This document shows, piece after piece, positions 10,962-22,634 of a DNA stretch of 64,000 nucleotides (position 1 is the first letter of the stretch; every line of letters starts with the position of its first letter). The position numbers and the translations under genes were made by a program. The notes below the pieces were generated by a model. The model saw only the letters and a list, made by a program, of their open reading frames with translations. It was not told the origin of the DNA and searched no databases. Origin of the DNA: Selaginella moellendorffii (lineage: Eukaryota > Streptophyta > Lycopodiopsida > Selaginellales > Selaginellaceae); NCBI RefSeq assembly GCF_000143415.4, contig NW_003314261.1, positions 6,887,973 to 6,951,972 on the forward strand, in the 5' to 3' direction.

Positions 10962-11267
10962 AAATGTATGTATTGTCTTACGATGTTCTTCGTTTTCTTG
11001 TGTGTTGTTTCCGGGGAAGCATTCCACCGGATTGAAGATCCATCACGTTGCTTCTTTTTCGGACTCCGAGGAGGTACAGACATGGATCGTTTGAAGTGTT
11101 TTCTCGTCCACAATCTTTGCGATGGTTCACTCCAGGAATCGATGAAGACAACAGCGGGGCCGAGCTCGTCGCTGCCCGTCGCTGCTCCTGTCATAGACAA
11201 AAAGAAGAAAAACAAGAAGAATAAGAACATCATGAAGAAGAAGAAGAAGAAAAAGCAAAAAACATAA
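10962..11267 (+). pseudogene. 3' half of Lys-rich protein gene (truncated duplicate)
   Basis: Copies of exons 3 and 4 of the gene at 2848-3497, starting inside intron 2. The acceptor before exon 3 reads CCGG here instead of CCAG in copy A, so the splice site is lost. Exons 1 and 2 and any promoter are missing. The Lys-rich tail is shortened. No product is expected. Confidence 0.8.
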
Positions 11268-11648
11268 CAAACAGAACTAAGTCAGAGCTTGGAAATGCAA
11301 TAGAAAACGCGGCCTACAGATGTACGTCCTTTCGGAACCTTTCTTTTGTACGTTAGTTGGCTGGATTTTCCTATTTCTCGTGCAGAGCTTGGACTTCCTC
11401 AAATCTATGAGGTGCAAGCTTCTCTGGATTTGGACCTTGTCAATGGGTTTTTTAAGCCTGGAAACAGTCATCAGAGGCAGCAGACACGCTTTATGACGAC
11501 TAAGTTACAAGTAGCTTGGACTATAAGAGCCTTGTATCAGTGGCTCATTTCATAAGGAACGGCGCTCATCTTCGGATCATCGATCACTGCCAAGAGAATT
11601 TGAGGAGGAAGAAGAAGTGCCAAGTGATTGAAGAAGTTTGGAACGAGG

Positions 11649-12838
11649 ATGGAAACTTGGAGAGGGAGCGTTTTGGTTTTGCTCCTGCTGTCACTGAGCT
11701 TGGGTATCTTGGCTCACGGTGAGAGTGGAGGACGCAAGCATGGCTACCACAGCTACTCGAGATCTTGTCCTCAGGCCGAGAGGATCATAAGGGACACTCT
11801 AAGCAAGCACGCCGGTTGGGACAGGACGATACCAGCAGGAGTTCTTCGCTTGCACTTCCACGACTGTTTCGTCGACGTGAGTAGCTTTACAAGATTTAAA
11901 TTCTGGTTTTCTAACTTTGCTGTTCTCCAGGGCTGTGATGGATCGATTCTTCTCGACTCAACTCCCACCGACGGAACTAAAGTGGAAAAATTGTCCCTTC
12001 CAAACTTCATGTCCGCCAGGGGCTTCGAGGTGATTGAGGAAGCAAAGCAGAGGTTGGAAGCAGCTTGTCCTGGAGTTGTCTCCTGTGCCGACACTCTCGC
12101 CATAGCTGCCAGAGACTCGACCGTCATGGTAAGCTTAGCATCTTTTGAGAAACGCCGAATCAAGTTCTAAGACGTTGTCACTGCAGCTTGGAGGAAAGTA
12201 TTACCAAGTCCCAACCGGACGCTACGACGGAAGAGTTTCCAGCCAGGAACGTGGCAACACCTTACCATCCCCGTTTGGCGATGCATCGGCTCTCATTCAA
12301 AACTTCAAGGAGCGCGGCTTGTCAGTCCAGGACCTCGTCGTTCTCTCAGGTACGAATCGATTTCAACTTCCATCTCCTTCCCTCCAGTTTGTAAGTAGGC
12401 ATTAACGCTACTCCCTTGCAAACCACAGGTGGTCACACTCTTGGTACCGCCGGCTGCGCCACATTCAGCAATCGTTTGGACAACTTTACGAAAACTGGCA
12501 AGCCGGACCCGACCATCAATCCCAGATACCTCTCTCATCTCCGGAGGCAGTGCCCAGCACCGGGGTCGCCAAACCGTGTGGAGCTGGACAAAGGCTCGGA
12601 GTTTGTGTTCGACAACAGCTACCACAAGAACTTGGCCAGGAGAAACGGGGTCCTCATGTCGGATCAAGTTCTCAACGAGGACTCGAGAACAAGTCACTAC
12701 GTCAAGAACCTTGCGCACAAGCAGCACGACTTTTTGTCGCAGTTTGCGGCCTCGATGGTGAAGATGGGATACATTGGGTGGAAGAACAAGCACAATGGGG
12801 AAATCAGGAGGGTCTGCTCCATGGTAAACACCCATTAA
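11649..12838 (+). CDS. Class III secretory peroxidase (copy B)
   Basis: Near-identical duplicate of the peroxidase at 3867-5056. Exons 11649-11876, 11931-12128, 12187-12349 and 12429-12838 give 332 residues. The distal site [20 protein letters not shown] and proximal-His motif GGHTLG are all present, with the same signal peptide. Substitutions relative to copy A include Ala to Glu (VELDKG), Thr to Met (LMSDQ) and Phe to Leu (KNLAHK). Both copies look functional. Upstream sequence back to 10962 is shared, so promoter elements within about 690 bp are also duplicated. Confidence 0.95.
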
Positions 12839-13089
12839 ACACGGTGAAACCGTGACTGATTCTTTTTGGAAATAATCGTAAACTGTGAATATGGCCATTT
12901 TTCTTTACTGCGTCACAAAATTAAATGCATAGTTTACCGTTCTTGCAGCTCAGGAAACTATATCACTTTCCAAATGACATGCTTGGGAAGCCTGGCCACG
13001 AGACTAATGGTCATGAGACCTTCATGCAGCTTGTTTTCTGTCAAAGTAAAGGTATGGATCAACCATAAAATTGTAAACTGTATCTTCAC

Positions 13090-14005
13090 TACATAGAGCT
13101 TGAATTTCCAAGCTACAAGGTTGGCATTGTTGGGCAAGGCGTAATCAGCCCACTCTCCCCGAGAAAAGGATTCCAAACGTAGAGCCTCCTCTCATGTCTG
13201 GAATATATCAACGCTTGTCCTCCGAGACTACGCACAGGCGGTCTGGCTGCGGACAATCACGGTGTGGCGCCACCATCGCATGAGCTTGCCGCTGCTGTCC
13301 TCGATCTAGTTGTCCTCCGCAAAGAACTTACCACTGTCCGCTCTTCAAGCTGGAGTACATGGCCGGACGGAATGCTTGCACTTCCTTGAGGAAGAACGAG
13401 TTCCGAGCTCGCACGTCGCCGTGGCCGAGCAAGTAGGCGATGCCAGCTCCTAGCTCGTCGTTGTCCGCCACCATCAAGCCCTCCTCGAACCCCCTCCTCA
13501 GCAGAAGCGGCCTCGGTGTTGGCGGCGGCGGCGTTCTCTGCTCGTTCCAAAACCTCCTCGCGAGCCTCCCTCGCGGCGGATAAAGTTCTCCAGGAACTCC
13601 ACCAGCAGCTGCTCGAATAACCACTCCGTGGGGATTTTCCACGGTGTTCTTCTGCATCAGATACGTGCTAGTCGCAACAGTTCCCCGCGAGGAAAGGGCC
13701 CCAGGAGCTACCACATACGTGTACGTGAGGTATGGATATAGAGACATGTGGACGAGCTCGTTGTACACCAGTCCCAGGCCGGCCACCCTGTGCCTCACTT
13801 CGTACTTGTGTTTCATCTTCGTGCATATGTACATGACGAAGGCGAGAACTACTGGAACCCATCTTCCTTCCGTGAGCAGAACCGATGACAAGTACACGCC
13901 AGCTCGATGGTTCCGAAAAGAAGGAAAACTTACCGAGTGATTAACATGATAAGCGTGACCAAAGTAATGTGGCAACTACAGCAATGCCTGGACAAAGCAT
14001 AAGGC
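13090..14005 (-). pseudogene. Chimeric F-box + HAK relic (copy B) with internal inversion
   Basis: Equivalent of 5283-6215. An F-box N-terminal fragment (about 13110-13350) is joined to a shrunken HAK last exon (13351-14005). A 215-codon frame (13328-13975, minus) stays open, but it mixes forward HAK pieces ([22 protein letters not shown]) with antisense translation of an inverted block. The inverted block (about 13626-13750) reads [15 protein letters not shown] and VRYGYRDM on the plus strand. Not considered a gene. Confidence 0.83.
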
Positions 14006-14611
14006 GTGGTTTCATCAGGAAAACGAGCGAACTCCCCCATCAGTGGAGATGGTTTGTATAAAGGATGTTGTGGAGGAGGACAACCGAAAATGAATGAAGT
14101 AACGATCGTTAATCCCTTCTCTTCTCGTCGTGATTCTATGTTTCCAAGGTCGATGGACGATCTTCTACGATGGAAATTGGGTCCTAAGGCATGCCAATGG
14201 CGACGTATACCAAGGTCTCATCCATGGAAAGGCAAGGAAGAGCGAAACGTACAATCATCAGTTGCACTTTTGGAAAAATTTGAGGCATGCATCTTGTCGG
14301 TAGTGATTTTTGCGGTTCTTCTCTCCCTTGGTGACGTTTTTGACGAAACAAGAAATAAGGTAGTGGTTTTTGCCTCTCCAGAAATAAAGTTTTCTTAAGA
14401 TTAGCGGTTGAAAGAAGGCCGCTGATGATCCTCAGATTCGCAAAATCCAAGCAAATCTCTTTACATATATTCCTCCGATATTATCTTTTATTAGCTAATA
14501 ATTTTATTATTTTGGCAAAAAAATAAAAAAATTTAATGGAGAGGCTATAACTTAAATAGTATGGAAAGGTCTCACGATCTTCTAAATCGATACCCTATTA
14601 TATTGGCGGCG
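14006..14611. other. Intergenic, AT-rich insertion relative to copy A
   Basis: Contains an AT-rich stretch near 14480-14560 absent from copy A. No coding signal. It precedes the membrane-protein gene and probably includes its promoter. Confidence 0.4.
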
Positions 14612-16663
14612 ATGGAAGCTCTAGCATTGGCGTTCTCCTGGTTGCGACGCGCTCCAGCACAGGCAAGCACACAGGCAAGCAGGGGATTGAAGATCCTCCT
14701 CCTTGAGGTGTGTACAGCTCGCTCGTTTCTCTCATTTTTTCTTGTTCCTTGACATTTTTCGCGTGCGGGCAGACTCCTGCAGCAACAGCGGACAAGGAAG
14801 CGGAGGATTTCCCAGCACTGCCCTCGCAGCTCGAGGCAGTGATCGCCAGCAGTGACCCAGCATCAAGTGTTCCCGAGTATGATGCACCTGTACTCGAGGA
14901 GGATGACGAGCATGACTTGCAAGAGGTAACTCCAGATGTAGCTAATCTTCTCTTGCAGCCGGTTGCTCCAATCGAGCTGGAGGATTCGTCCTCGCCAGCA
15001 CCACCCTCGCAGCTCGAGGCAGTTAGTCACGCGGCAGCATCAAGTGTTCCCGAGTACGATCCACCACCATTACCTGTACTCGAGGATGACAACCATGATT
15101 CGCAAGAGGTAACTCAAGAGCTTAGATGGTTTGCCTGGAACCGCACCAACCTTTTCTTGCAGCTAGAGGCGGTCATGGCTGGCTCTGAGGATTCAGTTCG
15201 GTATACTTCTCTCGGTGGCAAGACGCTTGCAATCGACGACAACGACGACAACCTGAGCTGGGAGGATATCCAGAGCTTCTTTCAGACCTGGACACTCCCG
15301 TCGATTGAGCTACCGTCCAGAGCCGATTTGCATCTGGAGGTGGAGGAACTTAAGAAGCTAGTTGGAGAGTGGACTTGGAAGCTACCGACCAGTCTCCAGT
15401 CGATAAAGGAAGAAATGTGGAGTAGGCTTTTGAACGCGGGCTTGGAGGAGGACGAGGTGACGTCCCAGGAATTATGGGAAGAACTCACAAACTTCCTGGG
15501 GTGGCATCGAGTCCCAGTTACCAGTTCCCGACGGATGCTTCTGGAAGCAGCGCCAGGTCCTCCTATCTTCGTCTCCAACGAGAATGGACCTTCTCTGTTC
15601 CGCTGGGTGGATCGCTTCATAGCTCCACTGAGCGCTCAACAAGATGGGGAAGAACAAGGCGGTGTTTCATCACCACCAGCCTCAGTCTTTTGGCAGAGGT
15701 TGAGAGGCGATGGCACCAGCAGCATGAGAAAGCACAGGAGGCCTCCAGACAAGAATAGTGAAGGACAAGAACTTATGGCAGCAATGGACGAGGAGTCATC
15801 CTACAAGGTATGTCTCTGTTGACAGGAATCAGATATGTATTCGTACTAAGATCTACACTGAACAGGTGCTAAAGTCTCATGCAGCAGCAGGATCTCGAAA
15901 GTTGTTGAGGCAAGCTGATGTTTCATCGACACCAGCTTCAGTCTTTTGGCGGAGCTTGCGAGGCGATGGCGTGGGAATGCACAGGAGGCTTCCATACAAG
16001 AACAGTGAGGAACTTGCAGCAGCAATGGCCGAGGAGTCATCTTACAAGGTATGCCTCTGCTGACAGGAATCAGATATATTCGTACTAAGATTGAAAATTG
16101 AACAGGTGCTAAAGTCCCATGCAGCCACAGGATTTCCATCTCAGAAGTTACTGGCTGGCGGCACTGTTGACACTAAGGAGGCTCGTAGCAATGCTTCACC
16201 ACCACCAGCATCGCCACCACCTTTTATGTGGCGGTGGTTCCCTCGAAGCTTGGGCGAGGATGGTGGGAAGGCCAAGAGGATCAACACCGAAACTTTTCAA
16301 GAAGCTGAAGAGACTTCAATATCGAGCTCTCATAGTTTAGTGGATGACGTCGGGGTGGGCAGCAGCAGCGGCAGTGCCAGTGATTTCATCGAGTTGTTTG
16401 AAGGAGAAGGCATTAGCAGCAGTGATGCCTTCCTGAACTCGCTGTTGGAAAGCAAAGGTGGCGGCAGCAACAGCAATGCGGATCTTCAGCTGGCTTCCTC
16501 CAATGATCTCAACTTGCAAGCGACGGCTGTGGCGGCAACCCCGCTGCTTCTTCCAATCCTTGCCAGGCTGCTGGTTGCGCTGCTGTTCCTCTTCGTCCTC
16601 TACTTCCTCTCGGTGATCAGGAGGAGGTGGGGGAGGAGAACGAGAGGGCTCCTGCCTCACTGA
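14612..16663 (+). CDS. Acidic single-pass membrane protein with duplicated exons (copy B)
   Basis: Duplicate of 6702-8754. Exons 14612-14707, 14773-15108, 15163-15807, 15866-16048 and 16106-16663 give 605 residues, all introns phase 0. Same layout: acidic Pro/Ser-rich repeats (SQLEAV, SSVPEYD), Trp-rich middle, two ASVFW-to-EESSYK modules, Ser-rich linker, hydrophobic C-terminal anchor and RRRWGRR. Conceptual translation can run through intron 2 (54 nt, no stop) in this copy, but copy A cannot do so, so the spliced model is preferred. A 33-nt GTAACT to TTGCAG stretch at 14926-14958 looks like a shrunken former intron now read as exon. Confidence 0.72.
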
Positions 16664-17159
16664 GTTCCAGCTTTCGATGCAAATGCATCAGGACGTGCAG
16701 TGGTTGCCGCAGGCATGGATCAAAACTTGAAGCCGGTGGCTTAACACTCCGTGATGCTCCCCGTCGGGAGTGATAGAACTTCGGTGGCAGATTTTCATCG
16801 GCTGGAGAGAAGGTGGCTCATCAAGGCAAGAAGTGAGCGGAGATATCTTACAAAACAGAGGCCGCTGGTGGTTCTGGAGCTTTGTCTGGTCGTACACAAC
16901 TTTCTACACCGATTGGTGGTGTAAGTGCAAGCTAGGAAGAAAGATCATATACTGAATGTTTGTAGCATTTAAACTTGGCTGATTCAGAAAAACAGTTTTT
17001 TGTTTTCTTCAGAGGCTTGATGGGAAACAAAAGAAGTAGCCAAGACTAGAAGTAACACGATTAGCACCTGTTCACGAAATGAGTTTCTATCCTGTGTGAG
17101 AAGCAAATCGATGGAAGGAAGCAATAGTTACGATTCCAGTAGCTTTGTGTTGCAATTTG

Positions 17160-17400
17160 AGTTGAGCTAAAGTCAGGATCATGATAAGCCAGTGTATCTC
17201 ATACAAAAACTGGCAAGCCAAACCGTGTCCATCGCTGGAATTGCCAAACCGTGTGGAGCTGGACAAAGGCTCGGAGTTTGACAAGCCACAAAAGAAACGG
17301 GATCCTTCAAGGTCTCAAAGAACCAGGCACTGCGTGAAGAACTTTGCGCACAAGCAGCACGAGTTCCTGGGGTGGAACAAACATCAAGGATGGTGAGACA
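17160..17400. pseudogene. HAK exon-8/peroxidase exon-4 chimera (copy B)
   Basis: Counterpart of 9241-9520. About 40 bp of HAK exon 8 is fused to peroxidase exon 4 pieces (CCAAACCGTGTGGAGCTGGA, GACAAAGGCTCGGAGTTTGA, GCGCACAAGCAGCACGA), with different internal deletions. Non-coding. Confidence 0.72.
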
Positions 17401-17437
17401 TGCATAAGAAATAATCGTAAACTGTGAAAGATAAAAA

Positions 17438-18416
17438 TCAAGTTACAAGAGCACAGTAGTTATCTCGATTTTTAAGATCTCCTTCACTGCTTCCGACCGA
17501 AATATCACAGGGACTCTTAGATTTAACTGACCATGCATTGGACCAATCAAGCGATATCTGTATTTGCAGAATTGTCGAGAAAGGCCGGTAGATGTTCTTG
17601 TCCCAAGTCCCGGCATCCATGTCGTAGGAGACGTAGGTCTTCATCTTGTGGGAGCAAAAACTCAGGTAGTTCCCAGCTTGACCAGTGAACCTGAGATCAC
17701 CAGAATCGATCACATACTCGCTCACCACACCACGTTTCAAGTTAAACTCTTCGACTTTCAAATCAAACTCCAAGATCTGGACCTTAGGCTCGCGGGCACT
17801 AGCATTCACTAGATAGAGCTTGGATTTCCAAGTGGCCATCACTGGGCAAGGTGCAATAGGAAAAGCTATTAGTTGTGGTGTCAAACTCGGTCACTCTCGT
17901 GCATAGAAGATTCATGTAAAACATCTTGTTGTCTATCACCACAGGGCTTACCAAGTATTTGGCTTCTTCCAATCTGAACCAATCCTTGTCCCTGCGTGTG
18001 AAGGTGAAAACTTCCAAGTCCCACACCACGATCTTGCTGTTGAAGATGCAAGCCCTGGACCAGTCACTCGAAAGCACGAACGGAATCTCTTCCCACTGGT
18101 TGAGGAAAGGATTCCCAAGGTACAGCCTCCTCTGGAGTGTGGAGCGAGCCAGCATGAAACGCTTGTCCTCCGAGACCGTGCACAGGCAGTCTGGCTGCGG
18201 ACCATCACCGCGTGGCGCCCATCGCATCATCTTGCCGCTGCTGTCCACGACGCAGTTGTCCTTCGTGAAGAACTTAGCACTGTCCCTGTAGCTGCTCTTG
18301 AAGCTGGAGCTGTCCATCGCTGCTTTCCACGCCTTGCAAACGCACTTGGCAGCCAAGAGCGACGAGTAGGGCAGCTTGAGCAGTATCTCCTCCACAACCT
18401 CTTGTGGCAAAGCCAT
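17438..18416 (-). pseudogene. F-box protein gene (copy B) with a 1-nt frameshift
   Basis: Putative SCF substrate adaptor. The N-terminal F-box is MALPQEVVEEILLKLPYSSL, followed by CVCKAWKAAMDSSSFKSSYR. The rest resembles F-box/kelch or beta-propeller plant proteins: KRFMLARSTL, LYLGNPFLNQWEEIPF, SRACIFNSKIVVWDLE, WFRLEEAKYL. After DTTTNSF (about 17862) the frame breaks at a TTTT run. The downstream part (PIAPCPVMATWKSKLYLVNA, VQILEFDLKVEEFNLKRG, GTWDKNIYRPFST) is one frame off and runs to a stop at 17438. One T fewer would give a continuous product. It is either a young pseudogene or a sequence error. Confidence 0.78.
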
Positions 18417-18622
18417 CGTTGTCTTCCTCCTCCCCCCACTGTAACCTTGGCTACATGAGAACTTCCCTTTTAAGACAAAAAGGTACTTACTCTTAATGCT
18501 TCTAGCTCCTTTGGTTATGTGCAAGCCATTTACAGTTGCATCTCTGCCACCTTTCTAAAACCGAGGAAACCGCAATGTCAGTATACATTATACAAGTTCT
18601 GCGCGATATCAAACGTCTTACC

Positions 18623-21535
18623 TTATACGAAATAAGTCATCCCAATCCTCAGCAGCTGGCCGGGCGGAATGTTGAGCGTCTCGGCTCTCTGCTTGCAGTT
18701 CCTCCGGAGGAACGCGTAGAAGTAATTGATGACAAGCTTCTTAAGGAAGAACGAGTCCTTTCGAGCTCTCACGTCGCCGTGGCCGAGCAAGTAGACGATC
18801 CCGGTCTCTCGGCACTTCCTCAGCAACGCCAGAGAATCGTCCTCGCTCACGGACGAGCCAGCCTCGTCGTCGTTGTCCGCCACCATCAAGTCCTCCTCGA
18901 ACTCCCCGGACTCCACCCTTCTCAGCAGAAGCGGCGTGCACAAGCTCTCGTTGTTGGCGGCGGCGGCGGCGTTCTCTGCTCGTTCCAAAGCCTCCTCCCG
19001 AGCCTCGCGGCGGATAAAGTTCTCCAGGCACTCCACCAGCAGTTGCTCGAATAGCCACGCCGTCTCGGTTCGCATGTCCCTGTATCCATACCTCACGATG
19101 CACCTGTACATGTGATAGCTCTTGGGGCCGATACGCCTCACCACTATCCTTTCCTCGCGAGGAACCGTCGCGACTGGCACGTATCTGATGCAGACAAACA
19201 CCAGCACCGAGTGAATTGCAGGGAGGTAAGTGATAAACCTGTGGAAAATCCCCGGGACGCCATGGACGAGCTCGTTGTACACCAGTCCCAAGCCGGCCAC
19301 CCTGACTGTCCCGAGATTGGAGCCCAGCTGAGATATCCAGTCCATTGGAAGCTTGTGCCTCACTTCGTACTTGTGCTTCATCTTCGTGCCATAGTGCCAT
19401 ATGTACATGACGAAGAGGAGACCGGCTGCGAGAACTAGTGGAACCCATCCACCTTCCGTGACTTTGAAAAGAACAGATGACAAGTACGCCAGCTCAATGG
19501 TTCCGAACAGAAGGAAAAAACCCAGTGCTACGAGGACATTGATCTGCCAGATCATTAACATGATGAGCGTGACCAAAGAAGTTGTGACGCACATCGTGGC
19601 AACCACGGCAATACCTGGAGAAAGTATGCGTTTGGCAAGGCAAATTCATACAAGAAAAACGAACTTACCATATGCGTTTCCAAGTTGAGTTGTGTCCTTG
19701 AATCCTGCCGTGAGAGCTACAGTCAGGATCATGATAAGCCAGTTTATCTCAGGTATATAAATCTGCCCTGGAAACCGCTTTGACGTGTGAAGAATATGCA
19801 CCCGAGGAAAACATCCCATTGATTCTGCCATCTTCATAACGGAGAAACTTGCTGATATCATAGCCTGGCTGGCGATAACAGCAGCCATAGTTGCTATTAC
19901 GAATACAGGCCAGAAGATTGGACCTTCAAAAAAGGAAAAAGTGAAAAAAAAAATGTTCGTCAATCTACGAAAACAACACGTGTATACCAGGAATCGATTT
20001 GTAAAATGCCTCGCCCACATGTTCGGGATTTCTTATAAGATACGAAGCCTGTCCACCGTAGGCTAAAAGCAAACACGGAAGCACCACTGTTGTAAACGCA
20101 ATCTGCACAAAAAGAAGACAACTTAGTTCCGGCTTTAGTATAAACTGAAAGATACAGTAAACACTGAGGCTTTCTGAATACATCCCAGAAAAGGCCATTC
20201 CGTGCCCTGAGACCTGAATAGATTTCACAGAAAAGTGGCCAAGATCAGCAAACATAGCTTCGGTTCCTACAGGAGAACCGAATCAAAACAGAACGTCTTG
20301 GCAAACACAATTATGGCTACCTGTAATGCACAAGACAATTCCTCCCAAAGATATCCATGCAACCTTCCCGTTCCTCTTAAAGTAGAGATAGATGTGCCAC
20401 GGATTGAGAGCTTGGAAGACCCTCATGTCTCCTCTGCTCAAATTGTAGAGTCCAATGACACCAATTGTAAGAAACCACAACAGCAGAGCAGGGGCAAAAA
20501 GAAACGCCACTTTTGACGTTCCAAAACGCTGCAAGCTGAAGAGGATGACCAGGACCACAATGGAAACAATAACAACGACATCTGAGCACGAAAGAAAGAA
20601 TTAATGCCAAACATAAAAGCATTGTGGAGAAATGATTACTTTGGTCCATAGCTGGTACTGCCACTTTCAGACCACTGATAGCAGATAGAACTAAAGCAAA
20701 CAAAAACAGAGAAAGCAATCCCGTCTGTAATTACCAGCAAAGAAAACGTACCCGAGATCGCTGGTGTAAGTGTTCCATCTCCTATAATCATACAGGTTCC
20801 AATTAACGTGATAAGGAGCAGTAAGTTCTTCAGAAGCCCACTGTTCTCGAGCTTCTCTTTGATCCACAGGGCCCGTTCCAGCTCTTTGCTAGGAACTTGC
20901 AACTTATAAGTCGAAAGCTGACGATCTGTAGGATGAACCACGCTGATTTTGGCATACCGAGAGATCAAAGAGTACAGTGCAAAGGTACCACCTGAAAATA
21001 CGAGAACGAACACAGAAATTTCTTTTAGAATCTCTGGAAGAACTGTTCACGCTTACCTTCGCCATTGTCGTTTGCTCGCAGCACCACAAGCACGTATTTG
21101 CAAAGCGGGATGAGAAGCAAGGTGTAGAGAATAAGCGACAAGGCCCCGACGATATCCTTCTCCGGATTTGGGATATGCCCGCCAGTGAAAGTGCTGCTAA
21201 AGACGTACAATGGCGACGTCCCAAGGTCGCCATAGACGACTCCAATCGATTGGAATGCGAGCTTGAAGAGCAGCAATCCAGAGCTAGACTGCAAATGCCG
21301 CAGGCGCATCGATCAGGAGAAGAATGCGGCAGCCATGGATTCGAAATCCGCGACTGACCTGATTGTGAGAATGCATCCATGGGAAATACGCGGCCTCCTC
21401 CTCCAAGGAATCGTGCCTGGAGATCAATCGCTTGAGCCGCCGCCGCAGATAATCCACCCCAGCCGTGGAATCCTCGTCGTCGTCTGATGACGAGATCCCG
21501 GCGGATTGAATCTCAGGGCTTCCACTCCCGACCAT
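18623..21535 (-). CDS. HAK/KUP/KT potassium transporter (complete)
   Basis: K+ uptake carrier. Exons on the minus strand: 21535-21359, 21288-21057, 20991-20752, 20690-20640, 20581-20321, 20266-20214, 20102-19988, 19923-19669 and 19614-18623. The sum is 2376 nt, in frame, giving 791 residues, typical for the family. The N-terminus is acidic (SSSDDDEDS), then [20 protein letters not shown]. The filter region is [15 protein letters not shown], followed by [25 protein letters not shown] and [16 protein letters not shown]. The long cytosolic C-terminus ends [19 protein letters not shown]. Exon structure matches the gene at 1-2171. Its last exon contains the breakpoint of the tandem duplication but remains intact. 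Confidence 0.96.
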
Positions 21536-21705
21536 AGCCGCAAGAAAGAGTCCCCCCTGAAAGAACTTGGAAGAAGCTGCAAAACCCTAGCCCTAGAAAC
21601 AGGGGAAGGTTTTGGCACTTTTTAACATAAAGGCCGACTAAAGTGTAAAGGAAAAGCGTGCTTTTAAAGTATAGAATGTACACTATGATGGATGGATGTG
21701 GCAAG

Positions 21706-22634
21706 CTATGAAGCTACCAAGTCCATAAGAGCGGACAATTCCCACGAAGACGAGGAAGAAGCACTGGATCCAAACGTCGAGCACGATGGGCTCTCCTCGC
21801 TATCGACCAAAGGATTGGTCGTGTCCATGAAACTCTCGCAATCCAGGCTTGGAAGTGGAACAAGCACAGTCTTGATCGCGTTGAGCTGCTGCTGTGGAAT
21901 CGATGGAGACTCGAGCGATGGCTTGTCTGTTGCGGGGAGATCCGGGGTCCAGGAGTTTGACGGAGCTCGTCTCACCATGGAGCGCTTCTTGAAAATGCGA
22001 CAAACAGCCCAGGATTCCTGGAAGAACAATGCCAGTGATCAGTGAACTAGCTTAAAAAAAAGAGAGAAGAGAACTTTCCAGTACCTCAAAGACTGGAGGG
22101 CGTTTTTTGGATGGATCCTTGGTAGAACCAAGGACTGGAAGTCGGAACTCGTGCATCACCCAGTCGGTCTTGGTGCCTTTGGCAGCTTTGCCTTTGTAGA
22201 AAACCAGAGATTTCTTGAGGCCAATGCATTTGGATCCGTCGCTCGTGTAGATGGCACGGTCCGGGCCCGTTGCTTTCCAGAATCCCCCCTTGGTCACTCT
22301 GTTCGGCCGCGTGCTGTTTCGATACTTTTGATCCCTCAAGCAGAAGAAATACCAGACGTTCTCTCCAGAGACCGCCATGTCTGGCAAGAACAAAAGAAGA
22401 AAAAACCAAGTTAGTATCACCGACAAACCCGAACGAGAAAGCAAACTTACGTGGGAGATCCCATGGATCATACTTGTAAATGTCCAGCTGCGTGATCACC
22501 TCGAAAGGCAGAGTTTTGTGCTGGACTTTCCGGTGGAGATAAAACCCAACGAGCTCCTCGTCAGTGGGATGGAACCTGAATCCCGGAAGAATGACTTCCG
22601 GCATCACATCAAAGTGATCGTTTTGATTTTGCAT
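21706..22634 (-). CDS. NAC-domain transcription factor
   Basis: Plant-specific DNA-binding regulator. Exons 22634-22451, 22380-22085 and 22017-21706 give 263 residues, in frame. The NAC subdomains follow in order: [20 protein letters not shown] (A), [15 protein letters not shown] (B), [20 protein letters not shown] (C) with [28 protein letters not shown] (D), and [11 protein letters not shown] (E). The C-terminal 100 residues are Ser/Pro-rich and probably activating. Intron positions after WDLP and before ESWAVCRIF are the standard NAC ones. The 5' UTR may contain a further intron upstream; this is not resolved. Confidence 0.95.

Larger units (their letters stand above)
10959..19003. repeat. 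Tandem segmental duplication, copy B
   Basis: Second copy of 3162-10958. It begins mid-intron in the Lys-rich gene and runs up to position 19003 in the last exon of the intact HAK gene, after which the original flank continues. Gene content and order match copy A. Main differences are indels at 13000-14600 and the un-inverted F-box gene. Confidence 0.85.

Noticed and set aside
13328-13975. 215-codon minus-strand frame as a gene
   Set aside because: It strings together HAK exon debris and the antisense of an inverted HAK block; homology shows a relic.
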